A stretch of 47,595 bases of DNA from Deltaproteobacteria bacterium (GTDB lineage Bacteria; Desulfobacterota; Binatia; UTPRO1): assembly GCA_029262315.1 (NCBI GenBank), contig JAJCZP010000014.1, positions 1 to 47,595 on the forward strand. The letters are read 5' to 3'. Below the pieces are notes generated by a model that saw only the letters and a list, made by a program, of their open reading frames with translations, made no database searches and was not told where the DNA came from. The translations under genes were made by a program, and so were the position numbers. This document shows positions 1 to 9,228 of this stretch, piece after piece (position 1 is the first letter of the stretch; every line of letters begins with the position of its first letter).

Positions 1-212
1 GGCGTGGCCGTCACGGTCGGCGTCACCGTCGCCGTGGCCGTTACGGTCGGGGTCACCGTCGCCGTCGGCGTCACGGTCGGCGTGGCGGTGACGGTCGCGG
101 TCGGTGTGACGGTCGGGGTAACCGTAGCAGTCGGTGTCACCGTGGGAGTAGCCGTCGCCGTGACCGTCGGAGTCGCGGTCACGGTGGGCGTCACCGTCGC
201 AGTCGGCGTGGC
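1..212 (-). repeat. Low-complexity tandem repeat encoding the Thr-Pro stalk
   Basis: Imperfect repeats of 6- and 12-base units (GTCACG/GTGACC with GTCGGC-type neighbours) encode about 70 codons of T-P, T-V and T-A on the minus strand. It is coding DNA inside the secreted-protein gene, not a CRISPR array. The repeat continues off the left edge and is prone to slippage and assembly error. Confidence 0.85.
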
Positions 213-1997
213 GCACATATAGCCGTCGCAAGTCGTGTTGCAACAGACATCGAGGCCCGGATCGCACACCTCACCTGTCTGCAAGATGGAATCACCGCAC
301 ACCGGGCAATTGGGGAAACCGTTCGGGGAGACGATGAGCGTCGGGCCCGTATCGAAAGAGACGCCACCCGCGATGATTGGAGGCTGGCCAGCTGGGTGCC
401 GGAGCATGATATCGCCGCCTGGTCCTGCGAAGAACTGCGAGCCGGTCTGCAGGTCCATCGAACGCCGCGAACTCAACTCGATGTCGGAGCCACCGTTGAT
501 CATGTTCGCGCTGACTCCGTGGCGGCCGTCGATCTTGGCCCCCTCGACGACGACCTGACATGCCGTCAAGGCGATGTTCTGCCCGTCACCGCTCATCAGC
601 CCGCCAACACCGAGGATGTTCTTCCGGAGAAAGATATTGCCGCTGCCAGCCTCGTCCGTCGCCAGTCCGGCGAGGAAATCAATGAAGCCACCCTCACCTT
701 CCGAATTGCCGGCTTCGGCCGTAATCACTCCGTTAAGGATAATTGCCCGCCCCGCGTCACCCTCGATCGTCCCTGCGATGGCCTGCCCGATGAGAACGAC
801 GTCGGCAGTGAGATTGATGTCTCGGCCGGCGCTCATGACGAGTTCGCCACCGTCGCTGTCGATGTCACCGCCGCGGGCCGAAAACAGACCGTCGAAAACG
901 ATATCGCCATCCAATGGCCCGAGCACGGCGGGCTGGTTGTCGCCTGTCTCCATCGTAACGACACCACCGGATCCATCGAAGTTGGTGGCGGCATCGTTGC
1001 GCAGGATCACGTCGTCGAAATTGATGGTGCCCAACGCGGTATAGGTGGACTCGCCACCATCCCCGCCGAATTCATCGGTGGAACTCCCGCGGCTGGCAAT
1101 GGTGATGTTGGTGACCGTGATGTTGCCACCCGGAACGGCATCGCCGCCCGGATCCTCGCCGGCCGACATCTCGAGGGTGCCGCCAAATCCGCCACCGCCG
1201 GCGCTATCGAGATCGATCGCCTTGGTGACGGTGATGTGGTCGCCAGCGAACACCTCGAGCGTACCGCCGTCGCTCCCTCCGCCGGTCAAGTCGACCTTGC
1301 CATCGAAGTTGACGTCTTTGTTCGCGTCGAGTGTGACCTGTCCGCCCTCTCCGAGGCTCTGGCCGGTCATAGTCACGCTGCCAGAGATCTGGATGGTCCC
1401 ACTGTTCGCGGTAACGTCGAACGAACCGGCGTCGGCGAAGCGCTCACCCTCGTCCAAGAACGAGCTGACGCCGTTCCCCATCACGGTCGAGCCGTTCTCG
1501 AGAGTGACGTCGCCTCCGGCGGTGATCGAGATGTCCCCCGCGCTGTCACCGGTCACGTCGAGCAAGCCGTCGTGACTCACGTTCCCGGCAGCGTTCAAGG
1601 AGATCATGCCACCACCGATGATGAAGCCCGCCGGCTTGACGAAGTCTCCACGCGCTTTCAGCTTCCCGGTGCTGGTAATCGTGATGTCATCGGCATTGAT
1701 GACCGAGATGAATCCATTGAAGAGACCGAACCGGCCCGTGACGTTCAGCGTCTTCTTGAAGGTGATGTCGCGCCCACCGAGATCGAACTGACATCCGACA
1801 CCGTCGGTGACGTCGATGCTGTTGTCGACTTCGACCATGAAGGCGTCGCACGTGACGTTCGATATCGCGCACAGAGCATCCGTCGCCTGTAGCGCGGTGA
1901 GCCCGCTACAACTCAGCGCCTGGGCGGCCTGCGAGTACCCGGCACTGCCTAGAACCAGGGCAACAGCCGCGATGATGCTTACCGCTCTCGTCGTCAT
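1..1997 (-). CDS. Secreted beta-helix-like protein with Cys-rich motif and Thr-Pro stalk (3' end beyond window)
   Basis: An uninterrupted minus-strand frame of about 665 codons runs from the ATG at 1997 off the left edge, so the C-terminus is missing. The first ~25 residues look like a signal peptide (charged start, then SIIAAVALVLGSAG, Ala-rich end). Residues ~30-560 are Gly/Asp/Thr-rich, with repeated short strands of the type (I/V)T(V/I)T, VTLDANKDVNFDGKV and GGTLEVFAGDHI, like filamentous-haemagglutinin or polymorphic outer-membrane beta-helix repeats. Residues ~564-593 carry a Cys motif, CGDSILQTGEVCDPG followed by a CC pair. The rest is Thr-Pro/Thr-Ala/Thr-Val repeat, probably an extended stalk before an unseen C-terminal domain. 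The order ectodomain, Cys motif, Thr-Pro stalk resembles other secreted proteins in this window. A surface-exposed or secreted role is inferred; no enzymatic motif is visible. Confidence 0.82.
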   Translation of the reverse strand, partial: MTTRAVSIIAAVALVLGSAGYSQAAQALSCSGLTALQATDALCAISNVTCDAFMVEVDNSIDVTDGVGCQFDLGGRDITFKKTLNVTGRFGLFNGFISVINADDITITSTGKLKARGDFVKPAGFIIGGGMISLNAAGNVSHDGLLDVTGDSAGDISITAGGDVTLENGSTVMGNGVSSFLDEGERFADAGSFDVTANSGTIQISGSVTMTGQSLGEGGQVTLDANKDVNFDGKVDLTGGGSDGGTLEVFAGDHITVTKAIDLDSAGGGGFGGTLEMSAGEDPGGDAVPGGNITVTNITIASRGSSTDEFGGDGGESTYTALGTINFDDVILRNDAATNFDGSGGVVTMETGDNQPAVLGPLDGDIVFDGLFSARGGDIDSDGGELVMSAGRDINLTADVVLIGQAIAGTIEGDAGRAIILNGVITAEAGNSEGEGGFIDFLAGLATDEAGSGNIFLRKNILGVGGLMSGDGQNIALTACQVVVEGAKIDGRHGVSANMINGGSDIELSSRRSMDLQTGSQFFAGPGGDIMLRHPAGQPPIIAGGVSFDTGPTLIVSPNGFPNCPVCGDSILQTGEVCDPGLDVCCNTTCDGYMCATPTATVTPTVTATPTVTATATPTVTPTATVTPTVTPTATVTATPTVTPTATVTPTVTATATVTPTVTAT

Positions 1998-2072
1998 ATG
2001 CGCGTGGTTCTCCAGCCGGAGTAGACAAACCTCGACGCCCTTCGACACTCACCGCCACGAGTTGCTTCGAAA

Positions 2073-2144
2073 GGGAAACTTCCCCTGGGGGGATGCGAGA
2101 GGCTCAGGAGGCTCCGGTTCATGTTGTGGATTTCGCAAGCGAAA
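2073..2144. promoter_or_regulatory. Two short dyads upstream of the secreted beta-helix gene
   Basis: The 268-base gap between the secreted-protein start (1997) and the DUF427 stop (2266) holds two dyads: GGGAA-AC-TTCCC at 2073-2084 and TTTCGC-AA-GCGAAA at 2131-2144. Both lie 75-150 bases upstream of the minus-strand ATG, where a promoter or operator would sit. I could not place a convincing -35/-10 pair. Regulatory function is inference. Confidence 0.3.
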
Positions 2145-2265
2145 GATACCGAATCAGCCGGAAGTGTGTCAACTGACTTGGGCAACAATCCCGCCACTCG
2201 AGCCGTGCATCACTGCACGAAAGAAGCGGCAGAACCGGCAGGCTAGCGCCGCGCCAAGAAACACC

Positions 2266-2658
2266 TCACGGATCGACGCGGATCTCCACGAGATCGCCGA
2301 GGAGTTCACCGTAGAACGCAATATAGTCTCTGAGCCCCGCGACCTCGGCCATGGGATCCTCGTAGGACCAGGCAGTGTTGGTACTCGTCCGATTCGCGAT
2401 GCGCACGTGCCAGTAGCGCGCGTGACCTTTGAACGGGCAGTAGGTCGTGTGATCGACGGGCTCGAGATGCTCCATCCGTACATCGCAGCGGGGGAAATAG
2501 ATCTGCGCCTCGTGCTTCGTCTCGAGCACCCGCAGGGCAGCGGCACTCTCGGCAACCACGAGGCCGCGGCACCGCGCGCGAACCACACCGGCAATGTGGT
2601 CGAGATCCACGCGGTAGCCGGGAAACTGGTCGTAGGCCGATTTGGTCGTGTCGCTCAT
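2266..2658 (-). CDS. DUF427 domain protein
   Basis: A 130-residue cytoplasmic protein. The central part matches the DUF427 fold: AQIYFPRCDVRMEHLEP, then TTYCPFKGHARYWHV and a WSYEDP block, the conserved CPFKG and YxxP elements of that family. The biochemical role of DUF427 is not established. The ATG at 2658 overlaps the stop of the upstream PLP-enzyme gene by four bases (ATGA), so the two are probably translationally coupled. The frame extends much further upstream, but those residues are Arg-rich shadow of the PLP gene, which rules out a longer protein. Confidence 0.85.
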   Translation of the reverse strand: MSDTTKSAYDQFPGYRVDLDHIAGVVRARCRGLVVAESAAALRVLETKHEAQIYFPRCDVRMEHLEPVDHTTYCPFKGHARYWHVRIANRTSTNTAWSYEDPMAEVAGLRDYIAFYGELLGDLVEIRVDP

Positions 2659-3815
2659 CGCTTCGCCTTCGCCAACGCGTACTCGAGATCGGCGATTAGA
2701 TCGTCCGGATCTTCGATACCGATCGAGAGCCGTAAGAGATCGTCTGGCACGGGAGTCCCCTCGCCTTCCACGCTCGCGCGGTGCTCGACCAGGCTCTCCA
2801 CACCCCCAAGAGAACTCGCTTGACGAAACACGCGGAGCGCGGCCGAAACTGCCCGCGCCGCCTCCCGCCCGCCGTGCGGCCGGAACGACACCACCGAGCC
2901 GAAACCACCGGTCATTTGTCGTGCCGCGATTCCGTGCCCAGGATGGTCCGGGAGTCCGGGATAAAAGACCGCTGCAACGGCTGGATGTTCGGCGAGCACC
3001 TCCGCCACGCGTTGCGCACCGGACGCACTCGCCGCGACACGCAGATAGAGCGTGCGCAGCCCGCGCTGGAGCAGCCACGCCTCGAACGGGCCGAGAACCG
3101 CACCGCGATAGCCACGCTCGAACCGAATCCGATCCCAATGCGGACCTGTGGCCGCCGTGATGAGCGCACCCGCCAACACGTCGGTGTGGCCGTTCAGCTG
3201 CTTGGTCGCGGAATGCATGACGAGATCGGCGCCCAGCGCAAGCGGCCGGCACAAAACGGGCGTCGCCAGGGTACCATCCGCCACGACCATCGCGCCCGCC
3301 GCGTGCGCGATCTCTGAGACCGCGGCAATGTCGGTGATCACGCCAGTCGGATTCGACGGCGTCTCGATCCACACGACCGCGGTACGCCCAGGCAGCATCG
3401 CCGCCCGCAGGGCGTCGAGATCGTCGGTCGGCACCTCGTCCAGCACGATCCGTCCACGCGCAGCGAGATCCCGGAGCCACAACCGCAACGTCCAGTACAT
3501 CATCGCCGGGGCGACGACGTGCGCGCCCGGTGCCAGGGTCTCGAACACTGTCGTCGCTGCGGCCATTCCCGAACCGAACAGCAACGCCTCGCACCCTCCT
3601 TCGAGGCGGGTCAGCAGCGCCTCGACCTGATCGTAGGTCGGATTCTGATCCCGGGTGTAGCTATGGCCACCGGGGTAGCGACCGTCGGACGTGCGGGTAT
3701 ACGCCGCCGACGGATGAATGGGCGGGACAACGGCATGGACGGACGGTTCCGTCCACCCGAGAGCCTGGGCCGCCAGCGTGGCCGGCTTGAGAGGCGGCGC
3801 GTCGGCCATGGCCAA
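2655..3815 (-). CDS. Cys/Met-metabolism PLP-dependent enzyme (cystathionine gamma-synthase/lyase family)
   Basis: A 386-residue fold-type I aminotransferase-like enzyme of the trans-sulfuration family. Visible signatures are the SYTRDQNPT loop (~52-60), the phosphate-binding GSGMAA (~81-86), the ETPSNPTG block (~151-158), the cofactor-binding Asp in VVADGTLATP (D180) and the Schiff-base lysine in MHSATKQLNGH (K205). Members catalyse gamma-synthase, gamma-lyase or O-acetylhomoserine sulfhydrylase reactions on sulfur amino acids; which one applies cannot be read from the sequence. The usual VVDNTFATP is slightly altered (ADGTLATP), hinting at a divergent substrate. It is first in a two-gene operon with DUF427 (four-base overlap). 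A second in-frame ATG lies two codons inside. Confidence 0.88.
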   Translation of the reverse strand: MAMADAPPLKPATLAAQALGWTEPSVHAVVPPIHPSAAYTRTSDGRYPGGHSYTRDQNPTYDQVEALLTRLEGGCEALLFGSGMAAATTVFETLAPGAHVVAPAMMYWTLRLWLRDLAARGRIVLDEVPTDDLDALRAAMLPGRTAVVWIETPSNPTGVITDIAAVSEIAHAAGAMVVADGTLATPVLCRPLALGADLVMHSATKQLNGHTDVLAGALITAATGPHWDRIRFERGYRGAVLGPFEAWLLQRGLRTLYLRVAASASGAQRVAEVLAEHPAVAAVFYPGLPDHPGHGIAARQMTGGFGSVVSFRPHGGREAARAVSAALRVFRQASSLGGVESLVEHRASVEGEGTPVPDDLLRLSIGIEDPDDLIADLEYALAKAKR

Positions 3816-3910
3816 TTAGCCTAGCGGCGACGTGCACACGACGCAAAGGATTGCGGGCGGTTTCGCGTTTGGCAGTTGCGAGATAACTTCGGAGATCGTA
3901 GTCATTTGCG

Positions 3911-4297
3911 ATGCCCCGCTCGCCCCCGAAGACCCGGCGCAAGACCGCCGCCACGCCTACACGTACAAGGCCCTCCGCGCGGGGCTCACGCACGGGGCGT
4001 CCCGTCATGCAGGTACTCGACATCCTCGGCAGGCGTTGGGCCCTTCGCATCGGATGGGAGCTCCGCAGTGAGGCACTCAGCTTCAACGACCTGCAACGCG
4101 CCTGCGACGACGTCTCCCCGAGCGTCCTCAGCCAACGCCTGCGGGAAGGGCTCGAGCTCGGCACGATCGATCGCGACGACGAGGGGCGCTATGGCCTCAC
4201 CGCCTCAGGGCGCTCGCTATCGCAAATCCTCCGGCGGCTGGATGGCTGGGCGCAGCGCTTGGCCCCGAAAGCCCGCCGCGCTCGGCGCCGCGCATGA
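3911..4297 (+). CDS. HxlR-family winged-helix transcriptional regulator
   Basis: A 128-residue protein. After an Arg/Pro/Thr-rich basic N-terminus (~1-30) comes a compact HxlR DNA-binding domain: VLDILGRRWALRIGWEL, a LSFNDLQRACDDVSPSVLSQRLREG recognition region and a RYGLTASGRSLSQ wing. HxlR proteins are small MarR-related dimeric repressors or activators, often sensing electrophiles or redox change. Its stop overlaps the start of the downstream hydroxylase-like gene by four bases (ATGA), so that membrane enzyme is probably co-expressed and may be its target. The basic tail is unusual for the family; a later start is possible, but no other ATG precedes the domain closely. Confidence 0.8.
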   Translation: MPRSPPKTRRKTAATPTRTRPSARGSRTGRPVMQVLDILGRRWALRIGWELRSEALSFNDLQRACDDVSPSVLSQRLREGLELGTIDRDDEGRYGLTASGRSLSQILRRLDGWAQRLAPKARRARRRA

Positions 4298-4962
4298 CAG
4301 CATCGACGACGGCACACCCCGCGGGCCCTGAGACACTCGGCGCAGCGGGAGCGTTTTTCCTCCGCCAAACGAGCCCGCGCATCCTCCTCGTCAGCTTCGC
4401 GATCGCCGCGAGCGTGCGACTCTCGCTCGGTGACTGGACGCAATGGGATCTCCTGCCTCCGCTCGCCGTACTCGCATACTGGCCGATCAACGAATGGCTG
4501 ATCCACGTGTTCATCCTCCACTTCCGGCCGTTTCGACTCTGGGGCCATACGGTCGACTTTCGTGTTCCACGCAGCCATCGCGCCCATCACGCCGACCCCT
4601 GGAATCTCGGCATCCTCTTCATCCCCATCCACTCGTTCACCTACTCGCTGCCACTGCTCGTCGCGACCGCCTGGTTGCTCACACCCACCTGGGCACTCGC
4701 GGCCACGGCGGTCACGTTCTACGTCGCGATGGCGCTACACTACGAATGGGTCCACTTCCTCGCGCACACCCGCTACACGCCGCAGACCGCGTACTACGCC
4801 CGGGTCGTGCGGAATCATCGCCTGCATCATTTCAAGAACGAGCACTTCTTTTTCGGGGTGAGCATGACGCTCGGGGATCAGATCTTCCGCACCGCTCCGG
4901 AGCCGAAGAGCGTGCCAATCTCGGGCACGGTGCGGGACATCATTCAGATGGCACGCGAGTAG
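4294..4962 (+). CDS. Fatty acid hydroxylase/sterol desaturase superfamily membrane protein
   Basis: A 222-residue integral membrane protein with hydrophobic stretches at ~30-45, 55-75, 105-130 and 132-150. Between them lie the His clusters of the fatty-acid-hydroxylase superfamily (PF04116-type): HVFILH, HRAHH, HYEWVHFLAH and NHRLHHFKNEH. These bind a non-haem diiron centre used for O2-dependent hydroxylation or desaturation of lipids. All clusters look intact and the length is typical of the short bacterial form. It is translationally coupled to the preceding HxlR regulator. The substrate is unknown; sterol, fatty acyl and carotenoid are all possible. Confidence 0.85.
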   Translation: MTASTTAHPAGPETLGAAGAFFLRQTSPRILLVSFAIAASVRLSLGDWTQWDLLPPLAVLAYWPINEWLIHVFILHFRPFRLWGHTVDFRVPRSHRAHHADPWNLGILFIPIHSFTYSLPLLVATAWLLTPTWALAATAVTFYVAMALHYEWVHFLAHTRYTPQTAYYARVVRNHRLHHFKNEHFFFGVSMTLGDQIFRTAPEPKSVPISGTVRDIIQMARE

Positions 4963-5004
4963 CGGCGGCCAGAGGGCATGCCCGTAGCGGCGCGGCGGGC
5001 GGCG

Positions 5005-6834
5005 CTACTCGGAACGGGCGCGGAGCAGCGTCTCGTCGTTGGTCCGAATACCAGCGGCGTCGTACCGCGCCTCCCAACAGATGCCGTTGTCGGCGAGCAG
5101 TTGGACCCTGAACGGAGGCGCGAGTGGCAGTGCAGGCAGCGTGAGCTGCTCCCCCCGCGCCTGCATCGTGATCTTCGCCTTCCCGGACACGGCCCCCTCC
5201 TTCAAATCAAGCTTCAACGCGCCATCGGGCGTGAGATCCTTGTCCAGGTACTTGAGCCCGGATCGACGAAGACGCCAACACGCACGGCCACGGCAGGTCT
5301 CGCCAGCCGGAATGCGAACGCGCGCACGAAGCGCGCTGCTCGCCTGCCCGTCCTCATAGAGGCAGAGAGTGTAATCGTCGGTCGTCTCGGGACTCCCGAA
5401 ATCCTCGAGCAACGTCACCGGACCGCGCGTCCACTTCCACACCAGCTTGTCTTTCTCATCGACGGGCTTGTCCTTGATCATCAGGGTGGCTTTGCCCGCC
5501 ACGGTCGGCCGACGACAGTCGGGGGCCGGCACGGCGCGATGCTCGCAACTCCCGGCCCCATCGCACGCGTCGATGGTGGTGCAGGCGTTGCCATCGTCCG
5601 GACATGGCGTCCCCGCGAGATCCAGGAGACACGATGCTGAGCAGCAATCACCGTCGAGCGTTCCGCCATCGTCACAGGACTCGCCCCGCGTCGCGTTGAG
5701 CGTCGCGTCGCCGCACACCGCCGTGGTGCAATCGGCATCACACGCCACCGACTCGCCGGCCGCATCGCACGCCTCGCCCGCACTACTGTTGATCGTCCCA
5801 TCACCGCAGGCCGCGGGCGTGCAATCGGTATCGCACAGGGCCGACTCACCGCCATCGTCACACCCCTCGCCGGCCGTCGCGTTGGTGACACCATCGCCAC
5901 AGGCTACCGTCGTACAGTCGCGATCACAGATCGCGGATTCGCCCTGATCGTCGCATTGTTCACCGAGGGCGGGATCGAGGACCCCGTCACCACACGTGGG
6001 AATCGTGCAATCCGCATGGCAGGCAATGGTCTCGCCGGCCTCGTCGCACTCTTCGTCGCTCTCGACCAGACCGTTGCCACAGCCGAGGTGGAGCGCATCC
6101 ACATCTTCGTCGTCGGAAAACGCACTCTCCGCCAGAAACAACGACGCCTCGTCGGTCACGGGGTCGTAGAGCACGATGTCGCCGTCGCGAAACGTGATTC
6201 CGCCCAACCCGGCACCAACGTCGCGTTCCACTGACAAGGCCACACGGCCGTCGGGCAGCAGATGGACCGCATCCACGTTCTCGCCGCCGTCGACGAAACG
6301 ACCGGACGGCACGAGGATCGACGCGTCACGAAGGACGGGATCGTACGCCACGAGGTCGCCGCCCGTGAATGCGACCGGCGGGTCGCCGAGCGACGCCGCA
6401 TCGCGCGTAGACAGCACGAGCGTTCCGTTCGCCCGGACGAACACCGCATCGATGTCTTGGTTTCCAGTGAAGTGCGCGGACTCGCTGAAAATCACGCTGG
6501 CGGTATCGTGCAGCGGGTCGTAGGCCACGAGGTCCCCGTCTCGAAACGTCAGCGGCGGTGACCCGAGCGTGGCCGCCGCCGCGGTCGAGAGCACGATCAG
6601 TCCGTTGGTGAGCACATGCACCGCATCGACATCCTCCGCATTCGGAAAGCTCCGCTCGTCAAAGAAGAGTCGCGCGAAGGCCCGACTGGATTGCAGCTCC
6701 GCCACGGCGCCCCGATGCACATCGAGGCCACCGAGGCTCGATGCGCCGGCGGTCGAGAGCCGAATCGGCTCGGCATGCGCCACCGTCGCCAGGGCGACGA
6801 GCGTGAACGAGAGAATGCAATGGCGAACGCGCAT
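5005..6834 (-). CDS. Secreted Cys-rich repeat protein with lineage-type C-terminal domain
   Basis: A 609-residue exported protein. The start at 6834 is chosen because a GAGGA Shine-Dalgarno lies about six bases upstream and it gives a clean signal peptide ([21 protein letters not shown]). An in-frame ATG at 6846 is the alternative. Residues ~35-245 hold four repeats of about 60 residues with the pattern VDAVHxL..NG...LS....LG..P..F.DGD(L/I)V.YDP, possibly beta-propeller-like. Residues ~248-425 hold six or seven Cys-rich units of the form CGDG..N...GE.CDDGGES..CD.DC, as in DUF4215-like myxobacterial repeats. Residues ~430-609 form a separate beta domain ([31 protein letters not shown]). A surface or extracellular location is inferred; the function is unknown. 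Confidence 0.85.
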   Translation of the reverse strand: MRVRHCILSFTLVALATVAHAEPIRLSTAGASSLGGLDVHRGAVAELQSSRAFARLFFDERSFPNAEDVDAVHVLTNGLIVLSTAAAATLGSPPLTFRDGDLVAYDPLHDTASVIFSESAHFTGNQDIDAVFVRANGTLVLSTRDAASLGDPPVAFTGGDLVAYDPVLRDASILVPSGRFVDGGENVDAVHLLPDGRVALSVERDVGAGLGGITFRDGDIVLYDPVTDEASLFLAESAFSDDEDVDALHLGCGNGLVESDEECDEAGETIACHADCTIPTCGDGVLDPALGEQCDDQGESAICDRDCTTVACGDGVTNATAGEGCDDGGESALCDTDCTPAACGDGTINSSAGEACDAAGESVACDADCTTAVCGDATLNATRGESCDDGGTLDGDCCSASCLLDLAGTPCPDDGNACTTIDACDGAGSCEHRAVPAPDCRRPTVAGKATLMIKDKPVDEKDKLVWKWTRGPVTLLEDFGSPETTDDYTLCLYEDGQASSALRARVRIPAGETCRGRACWRLRRSGLKYLDKDLTPDGALKLDLKEGAVSGKAKITMQARGEQLTLPALPLAPPFRVQLLADNGICWEARYDAAGIRTNDETLLRARSE

Positions 6835-7191
6835 GGGAATCCTCATGGAGTTGGGTGCGGGCAGGCGCAGGGTCGTCGGCAAAGCACGGCGAACCGCATC
6901 CGAAACGGGAGCGAACTGCGTGCCAGGCGCCCTCATCCCTTGGGATCGTCGACGATCGAGCCCCCGAATGCCGACGGCTCCGCACCCACGGCCTCTGCAC
7001 GTTCCCCGAAGGGGAGCATCGGGAACGACGCACGCGCACGAGCCATGGCGCACGCCAGGTCAGCTCGTGCCGCGCTGCTGCGCGAGGTCGACAGGATCCC
7101 GCACCCGCGCACGAGACCGCGGGCCAGGCCCAGACGTGCGTTGGCTACAGCTGGTAGCGACTGATACAGAACGCGCCCAGGAGGACGCCGC
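6835..7191. promoter_or_regulatory. Divergent intergenic region with a perfect 14-bp palindrome and a UUCG-type hairpin
   Basis: These 357 bases separate two divergent genes and contain no credible gene. At 6944-6957 lies the perfect palindrome GATCGTCGACGATC, an operator-like site about 110 bases upstream of the secreted-protein start. At 7003-7015 a short hairpin reads, on the minus strand, TCCCC-TTCG-GGGA with a stable C(UUCG)G loop, within the likely leader of the minus-strand gene. An AGGAGG Shine-Dalgarno at ~7179-7184 serves the plus-strand gene. No strong -35/-10 pair is visible in either direction. Confidence 0.4.
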
Positions 7192-8217
7192 ATGTCGATG
7201 CCCAACGCCGAATCGGTGAACCAGCTCGAGAGGCTCGATCGGGATCTCGAGACCGTTCTGACGTCGTTCGATACCGCCTACGCGTGGAACTATCGCAGCG
7301 TCAAAGAGGGCCTGCGCGACCTCTACGAGAAAGCCAAACGCGATCAGTGGAACGGCACGACCCAACTCGCCTGGGATACCGATGTCGACCCCGAGCGCGG
7401 CATCCTCCCCGACATCGCCAACCCGCTGGTCGGGTACGCACCCTTCGATCGCCTGACCGAGAAGGAGAAGAGCCACGTCCGTCACGGCCAAATCGCGCTC
7501 CAGCTCTCGCAGTTTCTGCACGGGGAACAGGGCGCGCTGATCGTCGCGTCGCAGCTCGTGGGCGCCGTGCCGTGGATGGACGCCAAGTACTACGCCGGCA
7601 CCCAGACGCTGGACGAGGCCCGTCATGTCGAGGTCTTCAGCCGCTACGTCGACGAGAAGCTCGAATGGCAGTGGCCGGTCAACGACAATCTGAAAGAACT
7701 CCTCGACGCCACGATCAAAGATGGCCGCTGGGATTTCAAGTATCTCGGAATGCAAATCATCATCGAGGGACTGGCGATGGCGGCGTTCGGCAACCTCTAC
7801 CAGCTCACCAACGAGCCGCTCCTGAAAGAGCTCATTCACTACGTGATGCGCGACGAATCTCGTCACGTGGCCTTCGGCGTGGTTTCCCTGACCGGCTACT
7901 ACGAGGCAATGCCCGACAACGAGTTGCGCGATCGTGAGGACTTCGTGATCTACGCCTGCGAGCTGATGCGGAACCGCCTGGTCGGCGATCAGATCTCGCG
8001 GGCGATGGGCTGGAACCACGCAGAGGTCAAGCAGTGTGTGCTCGAGTCAGCAACGGGCCAAGCCTTTCGCCGCGCACTGTTTGCCCGGGTCGTACCGAAC
8101 TTGAAGCGCCTCGGCCTCCTCAGCCCACGGGTGCGCGAGGCCTTCGCCAAGCTCGATCTGCTCGAATACGAGAACGCCGACCCCGAGGCTCAGGATCGCG
8201 AGCTGGGCTTCGCGTAG
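7192..8217 (+). CDS. Ferritin-like diiron protein (R2-like/oxygenase type)
   Basis: A 341-residue helical protein with a complete carboxylate-bridged diiron ligand set in the expected order: E112 (HGEQGA), E142 and H145 (DEARH), E192 (IIEGLA), E222 and H225 (DESRH). This matches the ribonucleotide-reductase R2-like/ferritin-like superfamily that includes N-oxygenases, fatty-acid oxidases and R2-like ligand-binding oxidases. There is no C-terminal R2 tail or partner R1 gene, so an O2-activating oxygenase or oxidase is more likely than a reductase subunit (inference). The start is fixed by AGGAGG seven bases upstream of the ATG; a second ATG lies two codons later. It appears monocistronic, facing a convergent gene. 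Confidence 0.87.
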   Translation: MSMPNAESVNQLERLDRDLETVLTSFDTAYAWNYRSVKEGLRDLYEKAKRDQWNGTTQLAWDTDVDPERGILPDIANPLVGYAPFDRLTEKEKSHVRHGQIALQLSQFLHGEQGALIVASQLVGAVPWMDAKYYAGTQTLDEARHVEVFSRYVDEKLEWQWPVNDNLKELLDATIKDGRWDFKYLGMQIIIEGLAMAAFGNLYQLTNEPLLKELIHYVMRDESRHVAFGVVSLTGYYEAMPDNELRDREDFVIYACELMRNRLVGDQISRAMGWNHAEVKQCVLESATGQAFRRALFARVVPNLKRLGLLSPRVREAFAKLDLLEYENADPEAQDRELGFA

Positions 8218-8221
8218 CGAC

Positions 8222-8240
8222 GGCGGCGCAGCCAGCCGCC
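8222..8240. terminator. GC-rich hairpin between convergent genes
   Basis: A perfect inverted repeat GGCGGC (8222-8227) / GCCGCC (8235-8240) lies just after the ferritin-like stop and before the convergent stop at 8269. There is no U-tract, so it is at best a weak or factor-assisted terminator. Confidence 0.3.
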
Positions 8241-8268
8241 CAGTCTACGAGACCCGGATGCTCTTCCC

Positions 8269-8949
8269 TCACCAGCGGAGAGGGATCAGCGGGCCGCGGC
8301 GTTTGACCGCACGGGCGGCCGCACCTGCCAGCGGCTGCACGGCCGGCGCGATGGTTTTCCCGGTCAGGGCGAAGTACGCCGTCGCCTGATAGTCCGGGTG
8401 ATACGAGCCGTACATCTCGAACCCGAAACGCCACCCCGCGAGCTCGATCTTGGGACGCAACATCAGCCGAGTCCCGACACCCAGGAAGCGCAGCGCGCCC
8501 TTGTCGAGGCTGTGCTCGTTGTAGACCGTCAGCGAATAGCGTTGACTCTTGAGCAAGTCGGAGATCAGCCACCGCTGGTGCAACACCCGGTCCTCCTGGT
8601 CCGCGGTGCTCCCCATTTTGGTCAACGATACGAGTGTCCGCCCGCCGGCACGGGCGACAAACGCGAAGCGCGGCGGCTCGATCTGGGTCGGCGCGCCGAT
8701 CTCGGGCGCCTCCGCGGGCAGCAATGTGAACAGTGAACCGACACCGAGTTCCTCGTGCTCAAGGTAGTCGACGAGCTGATTGAGAAAGCGCTCCGGTGCG
8801 AGCGGGTGCCGCTTCGGGAACGACTCGATCGTTCGCATGATCTCGTGCGTGTTGAGATGGATCTGGCGTCGCGCCTCTTCCGCCCGCGCCAGGACAGGGC
8901 TCGCCATCGATATTGAGGCGAACACGATCAAGGCAATGGGGGCGCGCAT
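8269..8949 (-). CDS. Secreted protein of unknown function
   Basis: A 226-residue protein with a signal peptide (MRAPIALIVFASISMASPVLARA, cleavage near residue 23). The start is supported by an AAGGGA Shine-Dalgarno about eight bases upstream. The mature part begins with an amphipathic stretch (HEIMRTIESFPKRHPLAPERF). It then runs through alternating hydrophobic strands such as RFAFVARAGGRTLVSLTK, WRFGFEMYGSYHP and QATAYFALTGKTI, which suggest a beta-rich periplasmic or outer-membrane-associated fold. I do not recognise the family. Cys is absent from the mature part, so it is neither a lipoprotein nor disulfide-stabilised. Confidence 0.7.
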   Translation of the reverse strand: MRAPIALIVFASISMASPVLARAEEARRQIHLNTHEIMRTIESFPKRHPLAPERFLNQLVDYLEHEELGVGSLFTLLPAEAPEIGAPTQIEPPRFAFVARAGGRTLVSLTKMGSTADQEDRVLHQRWLISDLLKSQRYSLTVYNEHSLDKGALRFLGVGTRLMLRPKIELAGWRFGFEMYGSYHPDYQATAYFALTGKTIAPAVQPLAGAAARAVKRRGPLIPLRW

Positions 8950-9200
8950 AGCGACGTTCCCTTCACGGAGAGAGATCCGTTACGTTCCGACTATACTCCC
9001 GGGCCACGAGCGGAAGGAACCCATTTTTCTATACACCCTTCCACATGCGAACATATTCCGTTTCCTGTGGCGTCTGCCTAGGCATCCGGCATGGCCCCCA
9101 TTCCACGGCATGAATCAGGAGACGAATGGGCGTGCACGGACCTTTCCGACGCACCGCGTCTGCGACTTCCGCCATCCGTAGACGCACCGCCAGCCAGACG

Positions 9201-9215
9201 GCCGCCGCAGGCGGC
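9201..9215 (-). terminator. Hairpin downstream of the lipoprotein-sorting-like gene
   Basis: A perfect GCCGCC-GCA-GGCGGC hairpin begins about 13 bases past the stop of the minus-strand gene ending at 9229. It lacks a U-tract, so intrinsic termination is uncertain. The remainder of 8950-9228 shows no gene. Confidence 0.3.
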
Positions 9216-9228
9216 ATACGCGCGCGGG

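Noticed and set aside
1-212. CRISPR-like array
   Set aside because: Repeats are short, continuous and in frame, encoding Thr-Pro; there are no unique spacers or cas genes.
396-1892. 498-codon open frame on the plus strand opposite the secreted beta-helix protein
   Set aside because: It is the antisense shadow of a continuous minus-strand frame with a signal peptide and repeat structure; its own protein has no recognisable domain and no fitting start signal.
7141-7170. TTGGCT...TACAGA as promoter for the ferritin-like gene
   Set aside because: Too few consensus matches at either element to call.
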